Positions 51,501-61,872 are shown, counted from the first letter of the stretch. The stretch is DNA of 64,000 nucleotides from Platycnemis pennipes (GCA_933228895.1 OW121857.1:2666001-2730000); one strand, 5' to 3'. Made by a program: numbers and translations. Notes: generated from the letters alone by a model not told the origin.

Positions 51501-52035
51501 AAGCTAGTCTAGCCCTGGTACTTTTTCCTAAGAATATTTCATTTGTGTTATAATCTAAAACAGCTCCATATTTAGTTAAGAAGTCATGGCCAAGGATCAC
51601 ATCGCTGATCAAATCCTTAATAATTAATGCAGGGATGTCAATGTCTATGTTGGAACACTTTGCTCTAAGGAACGTTAGGCCTCGTACCATATAAAGTACA
51701 CCATTTGCAGCTCCGATAACTCCGTTACTAGAAGACATTTTAATATTATCAAAATCGTTCATTATTCTATCCGAGATAAATGTGTTACTAGCTTGGGAAT
51801 CTAAAATGGCTTTATAAGGTTTATTTTTGACACTAATCGTTATGGCTGGGCGGGGACCCCCCTGGTCAACCCCAATCTGTCCAATGGTATTCCAGCGTTC
51901 ACTTATTCTTTTACTTGACACCTGGGGCTTACTGGTATTGTACCCATGGCCATCCTCCCCCAGGACAGAATGACCCCTTTTTAGTTTTCCGGGCAACGGT
52001 CTCGCACATGGCCAGTTTTTCCACACCCAAAGCAT
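48586..52035 (-). CDS. pol: Pol polyprotein (protease, RT, RNase H, integrase)
   Basis: Uninterrupted frame of 1149 codons, probably made as a Gag-Pol fusion by -1 frameshifting. Its first ATG lies inside the gag knuckle and may not be used. The protease region spans about residues 60-170, with active-site DSQAS at 79-83 (family norm D-S/T-G) and ILGHDFL near 148. Reverse transcriptase spans about 240-450, with Asp333 and the YLDD box at 395-398. RNase H spans about 540-660, with Asp545, Glu587, Asp612 and Asp655. Integrase has an HHCC finger (His777, His784, Cys814, Cys817) and catalytic Asp846, Asp906 and Glu941, with 34 residues between the last two. A GPY/F module (WVGPFKV...GNGIYFL) lies near 1079-1096. 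The C-terminus ends in YNLRPR followed by three residues, with no chromodomain. TAG stop at 48586-48588. The protein converts the RNA into DNA and inserts it. Confidence 0.96.
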   Translation of the reverse strand: MLWVWKNWPCARPLPGKLKRGHSVLGEDGHGYNTSKPQVSSKRISERWNTIGQIGVDQGGPRPAITISVKNKPYKAILDSQASNTFISDRIMNDFDNIKMSSSNGVIGAANGVLYMVRGLTFLRAKCSNIDIDIPALIIKDLISDVILGHDFLTKYGAVLDYNTNEIFLGKSTRARLAWRNGNFSKSANDCGINLDELQVGPLAAEQKQALMNIFNQFPEVITDSIGYTSTVKHKIICKSNEPIKQRPYPMNPDKRAFVYKKIQEMESEGLIEPSTSNWVSPVVLPKKKNGEYRLCVDFRRLNFQTVSDAYPMPDLKELLKRVSGAKIFSTLDLNSGFWQVEMEEGSREMTAFATPRGLYQFRVMPFGLKNAPATFMRLMDEVLSGYIGDFCQVYLDDILVYSKNGFEEHLMHLSKILERLKIHGLTCQLKKCHFVTPEVEYLGHVLTPEGLGRQPEKNKSIEEYNRPKTKKQVRQFLGLCGWYSSFVPHFEVKAVPLTDLLNKTTPFKWTEREQRAFDQIKGSICNAPRLAHPDPHRKLNLQTDASDLGLGAVLFQETDRGERRVIEYASRKMSPTERNYCTAEKEALAVVWAVGKFRGYLEGRKFQLYTDNSSLKWLNEVAGTKSKLMRWSLILADFDFDICHVPGSSNQAADSLSRNPVNEPNSDRELLEREVPDLRKGEVELPVLMAVTGERKPFDMDTIRRWQNNDGACKKMKSWIGKRSTDSRSVPAAFKMCYKNLRLENDVLFCASHLSDRSPVPVVPRSEARAVLEKFHDGPEAGHPGQEETYLSIRRRFFWVHMRQDVKRYIQECPVCACTKASNQKANTSSRGRRPHRPWEVLALDLMGPYPRTARGKTGILVVTDLFTRWVEAFAIPEATSGRVLHLLKTEVFSRYGYPRCLLTDNGSQFTSRQWAQALEAWGIEHWTTPVYRPQANPTERRNQELKKMLRIHLLNERHNRWDQHLHESLFATRQRVNRVTGYSPAELFLGRPIRCTGDWGIEAVEEEEDIPYVAWIENHQKQVHRMHKEATKRSEKEAEAVDQVAEEDLQPGQLVLRRNHQISCKLQGYHAGLAPKWVGPFKVDKKLGNGIYFLKTDPPTKVHQSELKLLPRPLRREDEAPEEVRQGAPAVRETLEPRYNLRPRVSC

Positions 52036-53177
52036 TTCCTCTGAAGGCCAGTTTCTCGATGAGTAAAGTTTTCGTCTGGTGAAGTCTTAATCTTCTTATA
52101 CTCCTCCTCTAGTTGCCTAATGACTTCCCTTAATTCGTCAAAGGTCTTCGGATTAGCCACTCTTACCAAGGGTCTCATTTTATCATTGAGTAGCTCAATC
52201 ATATAGGGTAGAGCAGAACTATTGTCCTCATGAGGATTCAATCTTTTAAAAAGTTGATATTTCTGGATCACAAACGCACCAGCCCTCATGCCCGTAGGCT
52301 GCGTTTCGGTTAAGAATTTTCGATTGACAGCAGCCTTAACGCCATCAGAATCAAATCTAAGACATAACTCCTTTCCAAAATCGTCCCAATTTAGGCCCAG
52401 GCCCCTTATATTATTCCACCACGCAGCTGCCTGTCCCTTCAATTGTTGTGACACCAAATGCACATAAATATTTTCAGGCAGATTCGTCCTTCTAAGTAAG
52501 GAAACGGAGTTCGTCAAAAATACTTTTGGGTCTTCTTCTAACCTACCGTGATACTCTGGTAAGCTTTCCCTAATTACTTTAGGGTCAACAGGCAGACCTA
52601 TCGAAGTTGCTGGTTGAACATTCGCATTGGAAATTGTCATGTTGAAGAATTCATTCTCTAATTGTGACAATCTTTTAGAGACATCTTGTTTTAGGCCATT
52701 AACCTCTTGCATTAGCCCATCCAATTGGGATGTTCTTCCATCAATGTCGGTGTATAGGTTAAGTTCATTAATTTCTAACTTGGCTACTCTTTCATTAATA
52801 TCGGCAATTCTTGCATCCAACCCTTCAAATCTAGCGTTGAATTTGTTACTTAGTTCATCAACCTTGGATTTAATTCTTTCGGATTGTAATTCAGCTTGAA
52901 ATTTAATGTCCTCTTTTAATTCAGATTTCATTTCTTCGAGAAGCAATTTATTTTTTTCGGAGTGGGCCGTAATTTGCTCCGTTAATGTGGTAAGCATAGC
53001 ACTTACTTCTTGTCCTGCCCCAGCTTCGTTGATTTCGAAGTTCTCGGGATCTTCTCCGCATTCAATGAGATCCTGCCGGAGCCGCATTTCCAAATCTCCT
53101 TTGGCTCCTGTCGACGGAAGTCCGCGCTGTGTGAGCGCCGTCCTCAGCTGGGCGATCTTCATGTCCGCGATCTTCAT
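51981..53177 (-). CDS. gag: Gag polyprotein with N-terminal SAP motif
   Basis: Structural protein that assembles the virus-like particle and packages the element RNA. The chosen start (53177) gives 398 residues; it has A at -3 and begins directly before the SAP motif. An upstream in-frame ATG at 53264 would start inside the LTR and run through the primer site. Residues about 6-40 fit a SAP motif (helix, RGLP..G.K linker, L..RL helix), a fold that binds AT-rich DNA in nuclear scaffold proteins. Residues about 55-180 are charged and heptad-like, a likely coiled coil. Residues about 195-360 look capsid-like, with AAAWWNN and WDDFGKELCLRF typical of retrotransposon Gag. Residues 382-395 form one CCHC zinc knuckle (C-x2-C-x4-H-x4-C). 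The frame ends three codons later with TAA at 51981-51983. The SAP function in this protein is inferred. Confidence 0.93.
   Translation of the reverse strand: MKIADMKIAQLRTALTQRGLPSTGAKGDLEMRLRQDLIECGEDPENFEINEAGAGQEVSAMLTTLTEQITAHSEKNKLLLEEMKSELKEDIKFQAELQSERIKSKVDELSNKFNARFEGLDARIADINERVAKLEINELNLYTDIDGRTSQLDGLMQEVNGLKQDVSKRLSQLENEFFNMTISNANVQPATSIGLPVDPKVIRESLPEYHGRLEEDPKVFLTNSVSLLRRTNLPENIYVHLVSQQLKGQAAAWWNNIRGLGLNWDDFGKELCLRFDSDGVKAAVNRKFLTETQPTGMRAGAFVIQKYQLFKRLNPHEDNSSALPYMIELLNDKMRPLVRVANPKTFDELREVIRQLEEEYKKIKTSPDENFTHRETGLQRKCFGCGKTGHVRDRCPEN
51984..51990 (-). promoter_or_regulatory. Candidate -1 frameshift region, gag/pol overlap
   Basis: Pol is in the -1 frame relative to gag, and the frames overlap by 55 nt (51981-52035). 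Directly before the gag stop the sense strand reads GGAAAAC then TAA. A second A-rich stretch, GGAAAAACT, lies about 30 nt upstream in the zinc-knuckle codons. Neither is a perfect X-XXY-YYZ heptamer, so the exact slip site is uncertain. Confidence 0.5.
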
Positions 53178-53205
53178 CGTATTCGAGCGCGTACTCCTTA
53201 CGCAA

Positions 53206-53224
53206 AGTCCTGTCACGGTCGCCA
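53206..53224 (-). promoter_or_regulatory. Primer binding site, tRNA-Arg type
   Basis: Three bases inside the 5' LTR, the sense strand reads TGGCGACCGTGACAGGACT. This starts with the TGG that pairs with a tRNA 3' CCA. From memory of metazoan tRNA-Arg(UCG), whose 3' part ends in a CACGGTCG acceptor stem, about 19 nt would pair. 412-type elements are known to use tRNA-Arg. The tRNA assignment was not checked against a database. Confidence 0.8.
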
Positions 53225-53227
53225 ATT

Positions 53228-53445
53228 TGTCGTACAGCAGCGGTTGAGTCAATTCACAGACCACTACTTACAATGTTTCTTGCTTTATTTTTCTTTGGGA
53301 GAAATACAGACAAAATCGAATACAGCCTTTTTCTTTCTTTTCCAACAGTCCGATCCCAAAAATCAACAACCTTCCTTTGTTTTTTTCCCATGGCAACCTC
53401 GTTCCTGAAAGTTATTGAGGGTTTTCTTATCTAGACCATACGTCA
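53228..53445 (-). repeat. 5' LTR (218 bp)
   Basis: In sense orientation it begins TGACGTATGG and ends CTGTACGACA, the canonical TG...CA. It reads identical to the LTR at 48342-48559. It should contain the promoter, but no clear TATA box was recognised. An in-frame ATG at 53264 lies inside this LTR and is unlikely to be the gag start. Confidence 0.96.
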
Positions 53446-53449
53446 TGGA
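53446..53449. repeat. Target-site duplication, right
   Basis: TGGA matching 48338-48341, followed by the uninterrupted satellite sequence tcgcaacgagaagtggcg. Confidence 0.85.
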
Positions 53450-53508
53450 TCGCAACGAGAAGTGGCGAAATTATGAATTTTATTAGCTAAAACAGCATTT
53501 GTAGTTGA

Positions 53509-53535
53509 AAAAAATTGCATTATTATAGAATATAA
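53509..53535. repeat. Hairpin-free version of the double-hairpin site
   Basis: The flanks match hairpin-bearing units on both sides (gctaaaacagcatttgtagttg before; gcagaatttttttatattgc and gccaaaatatgagg after). Neither palindrome is present. It may be the ancestral form, or a later loss. Confidence 0.8.
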
Positions 53536-54988
53536 GTAACGCCACTGAGCAGAATTTTTTTATATTGCTAGGAAATATTTGCCAAAATATGAGGATCGCA
53601 ACAGGATGTGGCGAAATTATGAATTTTATTTGCAAAAACAGCGTTTGTAGTTTAAATAAATAGCATGAATTCAGAATTCAAGTAACGCCACTGAGTAGAA
53701 TTTTTTTTAATTGCTAGGAAATACTTGACAAACTTTTGAGAGTAGCAACGAGAAGATGCGAAAACGTGAATTTATTTGCATAAACAGCGTTTATAATTGA
53801 AATAAGTAGCATAAATTCAGAATTGAAGGTACGCCATTAAGCAGAATTTCTTTATTTTGTAATGAACTACTTAACAAAATTGTGTGGATCGCAACGATAA
53901 GAATCGAAAACGCGAATTTTATTTGCAAAAAGAGCGTTTGTGGTTGAAATAAAAAGCATAAATTCATAATTCAAGTAACGCCACTGAGAGATATTTTTTT
54001 AATTTGCTATGAAATACTTAATAAAATTGACTGGATCGCATCGAGAGGTGGCGATATTATAAAATTTATTTGCAAAATTAGCGTTTTTAGGTGAAATAAA
54101 TAGCATAAATTGAGAAAACAAGTAACATCACTGAACAGAATTTTTTAATATTGATATGAAATACTTAACAAAATTGTGTGGATAGCAACGAAAAGAGGCG
54201 AAATTATGAATTTTATTTGTAAAACAGCGTTTGTAGTTAAATAAAAAACATAAATTCAGACTACAAATAACGCCACTTCTCAGAATTTTTTAAAATTGCT
54301 ATGAAATACTTAACAAAATTGTGTGGATTACAACGAGAAGAGGCGAAAACGTGAATTTATTTACAAAAACAGCGTTTGTAGTTGAAATAAGTAGCATAAA
54401 TTCAGAATTGAAAGTACGCCATTGAGCAGAATTTTTTTATTTTGTAATGAACTACTTAACAAAATTGTGTATATCACAACGAGAAGAATCTAAAACGCGA
54501 AATTTATTTCCAAAAACAGCGTTTGTAGTTGAAATAAAAAGCATAAATTCATAATTCAAGTAACGCCACTGAGCAGAATTTTTTTATTTTCTATGAAATA
54601 CTTAACAAAATTGGCTGGATCGCAAGGAGAAATGGCGAATTTATGAATTTTATTAGCAAAAAGAGCGTTTGTAGGTGAAAAAAATAGCATAATTTGAGAA
54701 TACATGTAACGCCACTGAGCAGAATTTTTTTATTTTCTATGAAATACTTAGTAAAATTGGCTGGATCGCAACGAGAAATGGCGAATTTATGAATTTTATT
54801 AGCAAAAAGATCGTTAGTAGTGTAAATAAATACATTGAATTCAGAATTCAAGTAACACCACTCAGCAGAATTTTTTTATATTGCTAGGAAATACTTAGCA
54901 AAATTGTGTGGATTGCAACGAAAAGAGGCGAAACCGTGAATTTATTTGCAAAAACAGCGTTTGTAGTTGAAATAAAAAGCATAAATTC

Positions 54989-56845
54989 ATAATTCAAGTA
55001 ACGCCACTGAGCAGAATTTTTTTATTTTTCTATGAAATACCTAACAAAATTGTGTGGATCGCAACGAGAAGTGGCGAAATTATGAATTTTATTTGCAAAA
55101 GCAGCGTTGGTTGTTGAAAGAAATAACAAAAATTCAGAATTGAAGTAAAGCCACTAGGAGGATTTTTTTTATTTTGTTATGAAACCTTTAAAACATTGTG
55201 TGGATCGCAACGACAAGTGGTGAAATTATGAATTTTATTTGGAAAAACAGCGTTTGTAGGTGAAATAAATAGCATAAATTGATAATTCAAGTAACGCCAC
55301 TAAACAGAATTTTTTTATTTTGCTATGTAAAACTTAACAAAATTGTGTGCGTAGCAACGAGAACACGTGAAAACGCGAATTTCATTTGCAAAAAGAGCGT
55401 TTGTAGTTGAAATAAAAAGCATAAATTCATAATTCAAGTAACGCCACTGAGCAGAATTTTTTTATTTTGCTATGAAATACCTAACAAAATTGTGTGGATC
55501 GCAACGAGAAGTGGCGAAATTATGAATTTTATTAGCAAAAAGGGAGTTAGTAGGTGAAAAAAATAGCATAATTTGAGAATACATGTAACGCCATTGAGCA
55601 GAATTTTTTTATATTGCGGAAATTGTGGCGAAATTATGAATTTTATTTGCAAAAGCAGCGTTGGTTGTTGAAAGAAATAACATAAATTCAGAATTGAAGT
55701 GCGGCCACTGAGAGGATTTTTTTTATTTTGCTATGAAACCTTTAAAACATTGTGTGGATAGCAATGAGAAGAGGCGAAATTATGAATTTTATTTATAAAA
55801 CAGCGTTTGTAGTTAAATAAAAAGCATAAATTCAGACTACAAATAACGCCACTGATCAGAATTTTTTTATATTGCTATGAAACACTTAACAAAATTGTGT
55901 GGATTGCAACGAGATGAGGCGAAACCGTGATTTTATTTGCAAAAACAGCGTTTTTAGTTAAAATAAAAAACATAAATACATAATTCTAGTAACGCAACTT
56001 AGCAGAATTTTTTTATTTTGCTATGAAATACTTAACAAAATTGTGTGGATCGCAACGAGAAGTGGCGAAATTATGAATTTTATTAGCAAAAAGAGCGTTT
56101 GTAGTTTAAATAAATACATTGAATTCAGAATTCAAGTAACACCACTGAGCAGAATTTTTTTATATTGCTAGGAAATATTTGACAAAATTGTGAGGATAGC
56201 AACGAGATGTGGCGAAATTATGAATTTTATTTGCAAAAACAGCGTTTGTAGGTGAAATAAATAGTATAAATTGATAATTCAAGTAACGCCACTGAACTGA
56301 ATTTTTTTATAATGCTATGAATTACTTAACAAAATTGTGTGCATAGCAACGAGAAGAGGTGAAAACGTGAATTTATTTGCAAAAACAGCGTTTGTAGTTG
56401 AAATAAAAAGCATAAATTCACAATTCAAGAAACGCCACTGAGCAAATTTTTTTTATTTTGCTATGAAAAACTTAACAAAATTGTGTAGATCGCAACGAGA
56501 AATGGCGAATTTATGAATTATATTTGCAAAAACAGCGTTTGTTGTTGAAATAAATAGCATAAATTCAGCATTCAAGTAACGCCATTGAGCAGAATTTTTT
56601 TATGTTGCTATGAAATACCTAACAAAATTGTGTGCATAGCAACGAGAACAGGTGAAAACGTGAATTTATTTGCAAGAACAACGTTAGTAGATTAAATAAA
56701 TAGCATAAATTCAGAATTGAAGTAACGCCATTGCGCAGAATTTTTTTATTTTGTAATAAAATACTTAACGAAATTGTGTGGATCGCAACCAGAAGAGGCT
56801 AAAACGCGAATTTTATTTGCAAAAAGAGCGTTTGTAGTTGAAATA
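54989..56845. repeat. Right-arm duplicated segment, copy 1
   Basis: About 1.85 kb of monomers repeated at 60016-61872 with a constant offset of 5027 bp and few differences. It includes a 114-bp short monomer near 55600 and the rare cgaatttcatttgc and gggagttag variants. Confidence 0.8.
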
Positions 56846-59800
56846 AGTAGCATAAATTCAGAATTGAAGGTACGCCATTGAGCAGAATTTTTTTTTTGTA
56901 ATGAACTACTTAACAAAATTGTGTGCATCACAACGAGAAGAATCTAAAACGCGAAATTTATTTCCAAAAACAGCTTTTGTAGTTGAAATAAAAAGCATAA
57001 AATCATAATTCAAGTAACGCCACTGAGCAGAATTTTTTTATTTTGCTATGAAATACCTAACAAAATTGTGTGGATCGCAACGAGAAGTGGCGAAATTATG
57101 AATTTTATTTGCAAAAGCAGCGTTGCTTGTTGAAAGAAATAACACAAAATTCAGAATTGAAGTAAAGCCACTAAGAGGATTTTTTTTATTTTGTTATGAA
57201 ACCTTTAAAACATTGTGTGGATCGCAACGACAAGTGGTGAAATTATGAATTTTATTTGGAAAAACAGCGTTTGTAGGTGAAATAAATAGCATAAATTGAT
57301 AATTCAAGTAACGCCACTAAACAGAATTTTTTTATTTTGCTATGTAAAACTTAACAAAATTGTGTGCGTAGCAACGAGAACAGGTGAAAACGTGAATTTA
57401 TTTGCAAGAACAGAGTTTGTAGATTAAATAAATAGCATAAATTCATAATTGAAGTAACGCCATTGAGAAGAATTTTTTTATTTTGTAATAATATACTTAA
57501 CAAAATTGTGTGGAACGCAACCAGAATAGGCTAAAACGCGAATTTTATTTGCAAAAAGAGCGTTTGTAGTTGAAATAAAAAGCATAAATTCATAATTCAA
57601 GTAACGCCACTGAGCAGAATTTTTTTATTTTGCTATGAAATACCTAACAAAATTGTGTGGATCGCAACGACAAGTGGCGAAATTATGAATTTTATTAGCA
57701 AAAAGAGCGTTTGTAGGTGAAAAAAATAGCACAATTTGAGAATACGTGTAACGCCACTGAGCAGAATTTTTTTATATTGCGGAAATTGTGGCGAAATTAT
57801 GAATTTTATTTGCAAAAGCAGCGTTGGTTGTTGAAAGAAATAACATAAATTCATAATTCAAGTAACGCCACTGAGCAGAATTTTTTTATTTTGCTATGAA
57901 ATACCTAAGAAAATTGTGTGGATCGCAACGAGACGTGGCGAAATTATGAATTTTATTAGCAAAAAGAGCGTTTGTAGGTGAAAAAAATAGCATAATTTGA
58001 GAATACATGTAACGCCACTGAGCAGAATTTTTTTATTTTCTATGAAATACTTAACAAAATTGGCTGGATCGCAACGAGAAATGGCGAATTTATGAATTTT
58101 ATTTGCAAAAACAGTGTTTGTTGTTGAAATAAATAGCATAAATTCAGCATTCAAGTAACGCCATTGAGCAGAATTTTTTTATTTTGATATGAAATACTTA
58201 ACAAAATTGTGTGGATCGACGCGAAAAGAGGCGAAAACGTGAATTTTATTTGCAAAAGCAGCGTTGGTTGTTGAAAGAAATAACATAAATTCAGAATTGA
58301 AGTAAGGCCACTGAGAGGAATTTTTTAATTTTGCTATGAAACCTTTAAAACATTGTGTGGATCGCAACGACAAGTGGTGAAATTATGAATTTTTTATGCA
58401 AAAACTGCGTTTGTAGGTAAAATAAATAGCATAAATTGATAATTCAAGTAACGCCACAGAATAGAATTTTTTTAAAATGCTATGAAATACTTAACAAAAT
58501 TGTGTGCATAGCAACGAGAACAGGTGAAAACGTGAATTTATTTGCAAGAACAGCGTTTGTAGATTAAATAAATAGCATAAATTCAGAATTGAAGTAACGC
58601 CATTGAGCAGAATTTTTTTATTTTGTAATAAAATACTTAACGAAATTGTGTGGATCGCAACCAGAAGAGGCTAAAACGCGAATTTTATTTGCAAAAAGAG
58701 CGTTTGTAGTAGAAATATAAAGCATAAATTCATAATTCAAGTAACGCCACTGAGCAGAATTTTTTTATTTTGCTATGAAATACCTAACAAAATTGTGTGG
58801 ATCGCAACGACAAGTGGCGAAATTATGAATTTTATTAGCAAAAAGAGTTTTTGTAGGTGAAAAAAATAGCATAATTTGAGAATACATGTAACGCCACTGA
58901 GCAGAATTTTTTTATATTGCGGAAATTGTGGCGAAATTATGAATTTTATTTGCAAAAGCAGCGTTGGTTGTTGAAAGAAATAACATAAATTCAGAATTGA
59001 AGTACGGCCACTGAGAGGATTTTTTTTATTTTGCTATGAAACCTTTAAAACACAGTGTGGATAGCAATGAGAATAGGCGAAATAATGAATTTTATTTATA
59101 AAACAGCGTTTGTAGTTAAATAAAAAGCATAAATTCAGACTACAAATAACGCCACTGATCAGAATTTTTTTATATTGCTATGAAACACTTAACAAAATTG
59201 TGTGGATTGCAACGAGATGAGGCGAAACCGTGAATTTATTTGCAAAAACAGCGTTTTTAGTTAAAATAAAAAGCATAAATTCATAATTCTAGTAACGCAA
59301 CTGAGCAGAATTTTTTTATTTTGCTATGAAATACTTAACAAAATTGTGTGGATCGCAACGAGAAGGGGCGAAATTATGAATTTTATTAGCAAAAAGAGCG
59401 TTTGTACTGTAAATAAATACATTGAATTCAGAATTCAAGTAACGCCACTGAGCAGAATTTTTTTATATTGCTAGGAAATATTTGACAAAATTGTGAGGAT
59501 CGCAACGCGATGTGGCGAAATTATGAATTTTATTTGCAAAAAAGCGTTTGTAGTTGAAATAAATAGCATGAATTCAGAATTCACGTAACGCCACTGAGCA
59601 GAATTTTTTTAAATTGCTAGGAAATACTTAGCAAAATTGTGTGGATTGCAACGAGAAGAGGCGAAACCGTGAATTTATTTGCAAAAACAGCGTTTGTAGT
59701 TGAAATAAGTAGCATAAATTCAGAATTGAAGGTACGCCACTGATCAGAATTTTTTTATATTGCTATGAAACACTTAACAAAATTGTGTGGATTGCAACGA

Positions 59801-60015
59801 GATGAGGCGAAACCGTGAATTTATTTGCAAAAACAGCGTTTTTAGTTGAAATAAAAAGCATAAATTCATAATTCTAGTAACGCAACTGAGCAGAATTTTT
59901 TTTATTTTGCTATGAAATACTTAACAAAATTGTGTGGATCGCAACGAGAAGGGGCGAAATTATGAATTTTATTAGCAGAAAGAGCGTTTGTAGTGTAAAT
60001 AAATACATTGAATTC
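56846..60015. repeat. Divergent monomers between duplicated segments
   Basis: Mixed monomers with 114-bp short forms near 57780 and 58920. About 57300-57620 recurs near 62590-62910 at an offset of about 5289 bp. No gene is visible. Confidence 0.8.
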
Positions 60016-61872
60016 AGAATTCAAGTAACGCCACTGAGCAGAATTTTTTTATTTTTCTATGAAATACCTAACAAAATTGTGTGGACCGCAACGAGAAGTG
60101 GCGAAATTATGAATTTTATTTGCAAAAGCAGCGTTGGTTGTTGAAAGAAATAACAAAAATTCAGAATTGAAGTAAAGCCACTAGGAGGATTTTTTTTATT
60201 TTGTTATGAAACCTTTAAAACATTGTGTGGATCGCAACGACAAGTGGTGAAATTATGAATTTTATTTGGAAAAACAGCGTTTGTAGGTGAAATAAATAGC
60301 ATAAATTGATAATTCAAGTAACGCCACTAAACAGAATTTTTTTATTTTGCTATGTAAAACTTAACAAAATTGTGTGCGTAGCAACGAGAACACGTGAAAA
60401 CGCGAATTTCATTTGCAAAAAGAGCGTTTGTAGTTGAAATAAAAAGCATAAATTCATAATTCAAGTAACGCCACTGAGCAGAATTTTTTTATTTTGCTAT
60501 GAAATACCTAACAAAATTGTGTGGATCGCAACGAGAAGTGGCGAAATTATGAATTTTATTAGCAAAAAGGGAGTTAGTAGGTGAAAAAAATAGCATAATT
60601 TGAGAATACATGTAACGCCATTGAGCAGAATTTTTTTATATTGCGGAAATTGTGGCGAAATTATGAATTTTATTTGCAAAAGCAGCGTTGGTTGTTGAAA
60701 GAAATAACATAAATTCAGAATTGAAGTGCGGCCACTGAGAGGATTTTTTTTATTTTGCTATGAAACCTTTAAAACATTGTGTGGATAGCAATGAGAAGAG
60801 GCGAAATTATGAATTTTATTTATAAAACAGCGTTTGTAGTTAAATAAAAAGCATAAATTCAGACTACAAATAACGCCACTGATCAGAATTTTTTTATATT
60901 GCTATGAAACACTTAACAAAATTGTGTGGATTGCAACGAGATGAGGCGAAACCGTGAATTTATTTGCAAAAACAGCGTTTTTAGTTAAAATAAAAAACAT
61001 AAATACATAATTCTAGTAACGCAACTTAGCAGAATTTTTTTATTTTGCTATGAAATACTTAACAAAATTGTGTGGATCGCAACGAGAAGTGGCGAAATTA
61101 TGAATTTTATTAGCAAAAAGAGCGTTTGTAGTTTAAATAAATACATTGAATTCAGAATTCAAGTAACACCACTGAGCAGAATTTTTTTATATTGCTAGGA
61201 AATATTTGACAAAATTGTGAGGATAGCAACGAGATGTGGCGAAATTATGAATTTTATTTGCAAAAACAGCGTTTGTAGGTGAAATAAATAGTATAAATTG
61301 ATAATTCAAGTAACGCCACTGAACTGAATTTTTTTATAATGCTATGAATTACTTAACAAAATTGTGTGCATAGCAACGAGAAGAGGTGAAAACGTGAATT
61401 TATTTGCAAAAACAGCGTTTGTAGTTGAAATAAAAAGCATAAATTCACAATTCAAGAAACGCCACTGAGCAAATTTTTTTTATTTTGCTATGAAAAACTT
61501 AACAAAATTGTGTGGATCGCAACGAGAAATGGCGAATTTATGAATTATATTTGCAAAAACAGCGTTTGTTGTTGAAATAAATAGCATAAATTCAGCATTC
61601 AAGTAACGCCATTGAGCAGAATTTTTTTATGTTGCTATGAAATACCTAACAAAATTGTGTGCATAGCAACGAGAACAGGTGAAAACGTGAATTTATTTGC
61701 AAGAACAACGTTTGTAGATTAAATAAATAGCATAAATTCAGAATTGAAGTAACGCCATTGCGCAGAATTTTTTTATTTTGTAATAAAATACTTAACGAAA
61801 TTGTGTGGATCGCAACCAGAAGAGGCTAAAACGCGAATTTTATTTGCAAAAAGAGCGTTTGTAGTTGAAATA
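60016..61872. repeat. Right-arm duplicated segment, copy 2
   Basis: Counterpart of 54989-56845. Part of it (about 60600-61570) appears a third time near 63030-64000 at an offset of about 2425 bp. Confidence 0.8.

Larger units (their letters stand above)
48342..53445 (-). mobile_element. Full-length Ty3/Gypsy-type LTR retrotransposon
   Basis: Complete element of 5104 bp on the minus strand. In sense order it has the 5' LTR (53228-53445), tRNA-Arg-type primer binding site, gag, pol in the -1 frame, a G-rich polypurine tract and the 3' LTR (48342-48559). Pol order is protease, reverse transcriptase, RNase H, integrase, which defines Ty3/Gypsy (Metaviridae) rather than Copia. No env ORF and no chromodomain are present. 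Both LTRs read as identical, both long frames are open and a 4-bp target duplication is present, so insertion appears recent. The element is visibly less AT-rich than the satellite. Its clade was not resolved; the primer choice recalls 412/mdg1 elements of flies. Confidence 0.97.
53446..54988. repeat. Satellite next to the retrotransposon, right side
   Basis: Divergent monomers that continue the interrupted superunit and resemble 42600-43600. At 53509-53535, the place of a double hairpin in equivalent units, the sequence runs straight from gttgaaaaaaattgcattat to agaatataagtaacgccac. No gene is visible. Confidence 0.85.

Noticed and set aside
48721..53247. Plus-strand open frames within the retrotransposon
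   Set aside because: They lie antisense to gag and pol, are short, and show no recognisable domain.
53178..53264. Gag start at the ATG at 53264
   Set aside because: It lies inside the 5' LTR and would translate the primer binding site. The ATG at 53177, directly before the SAP motif, is more plausible.
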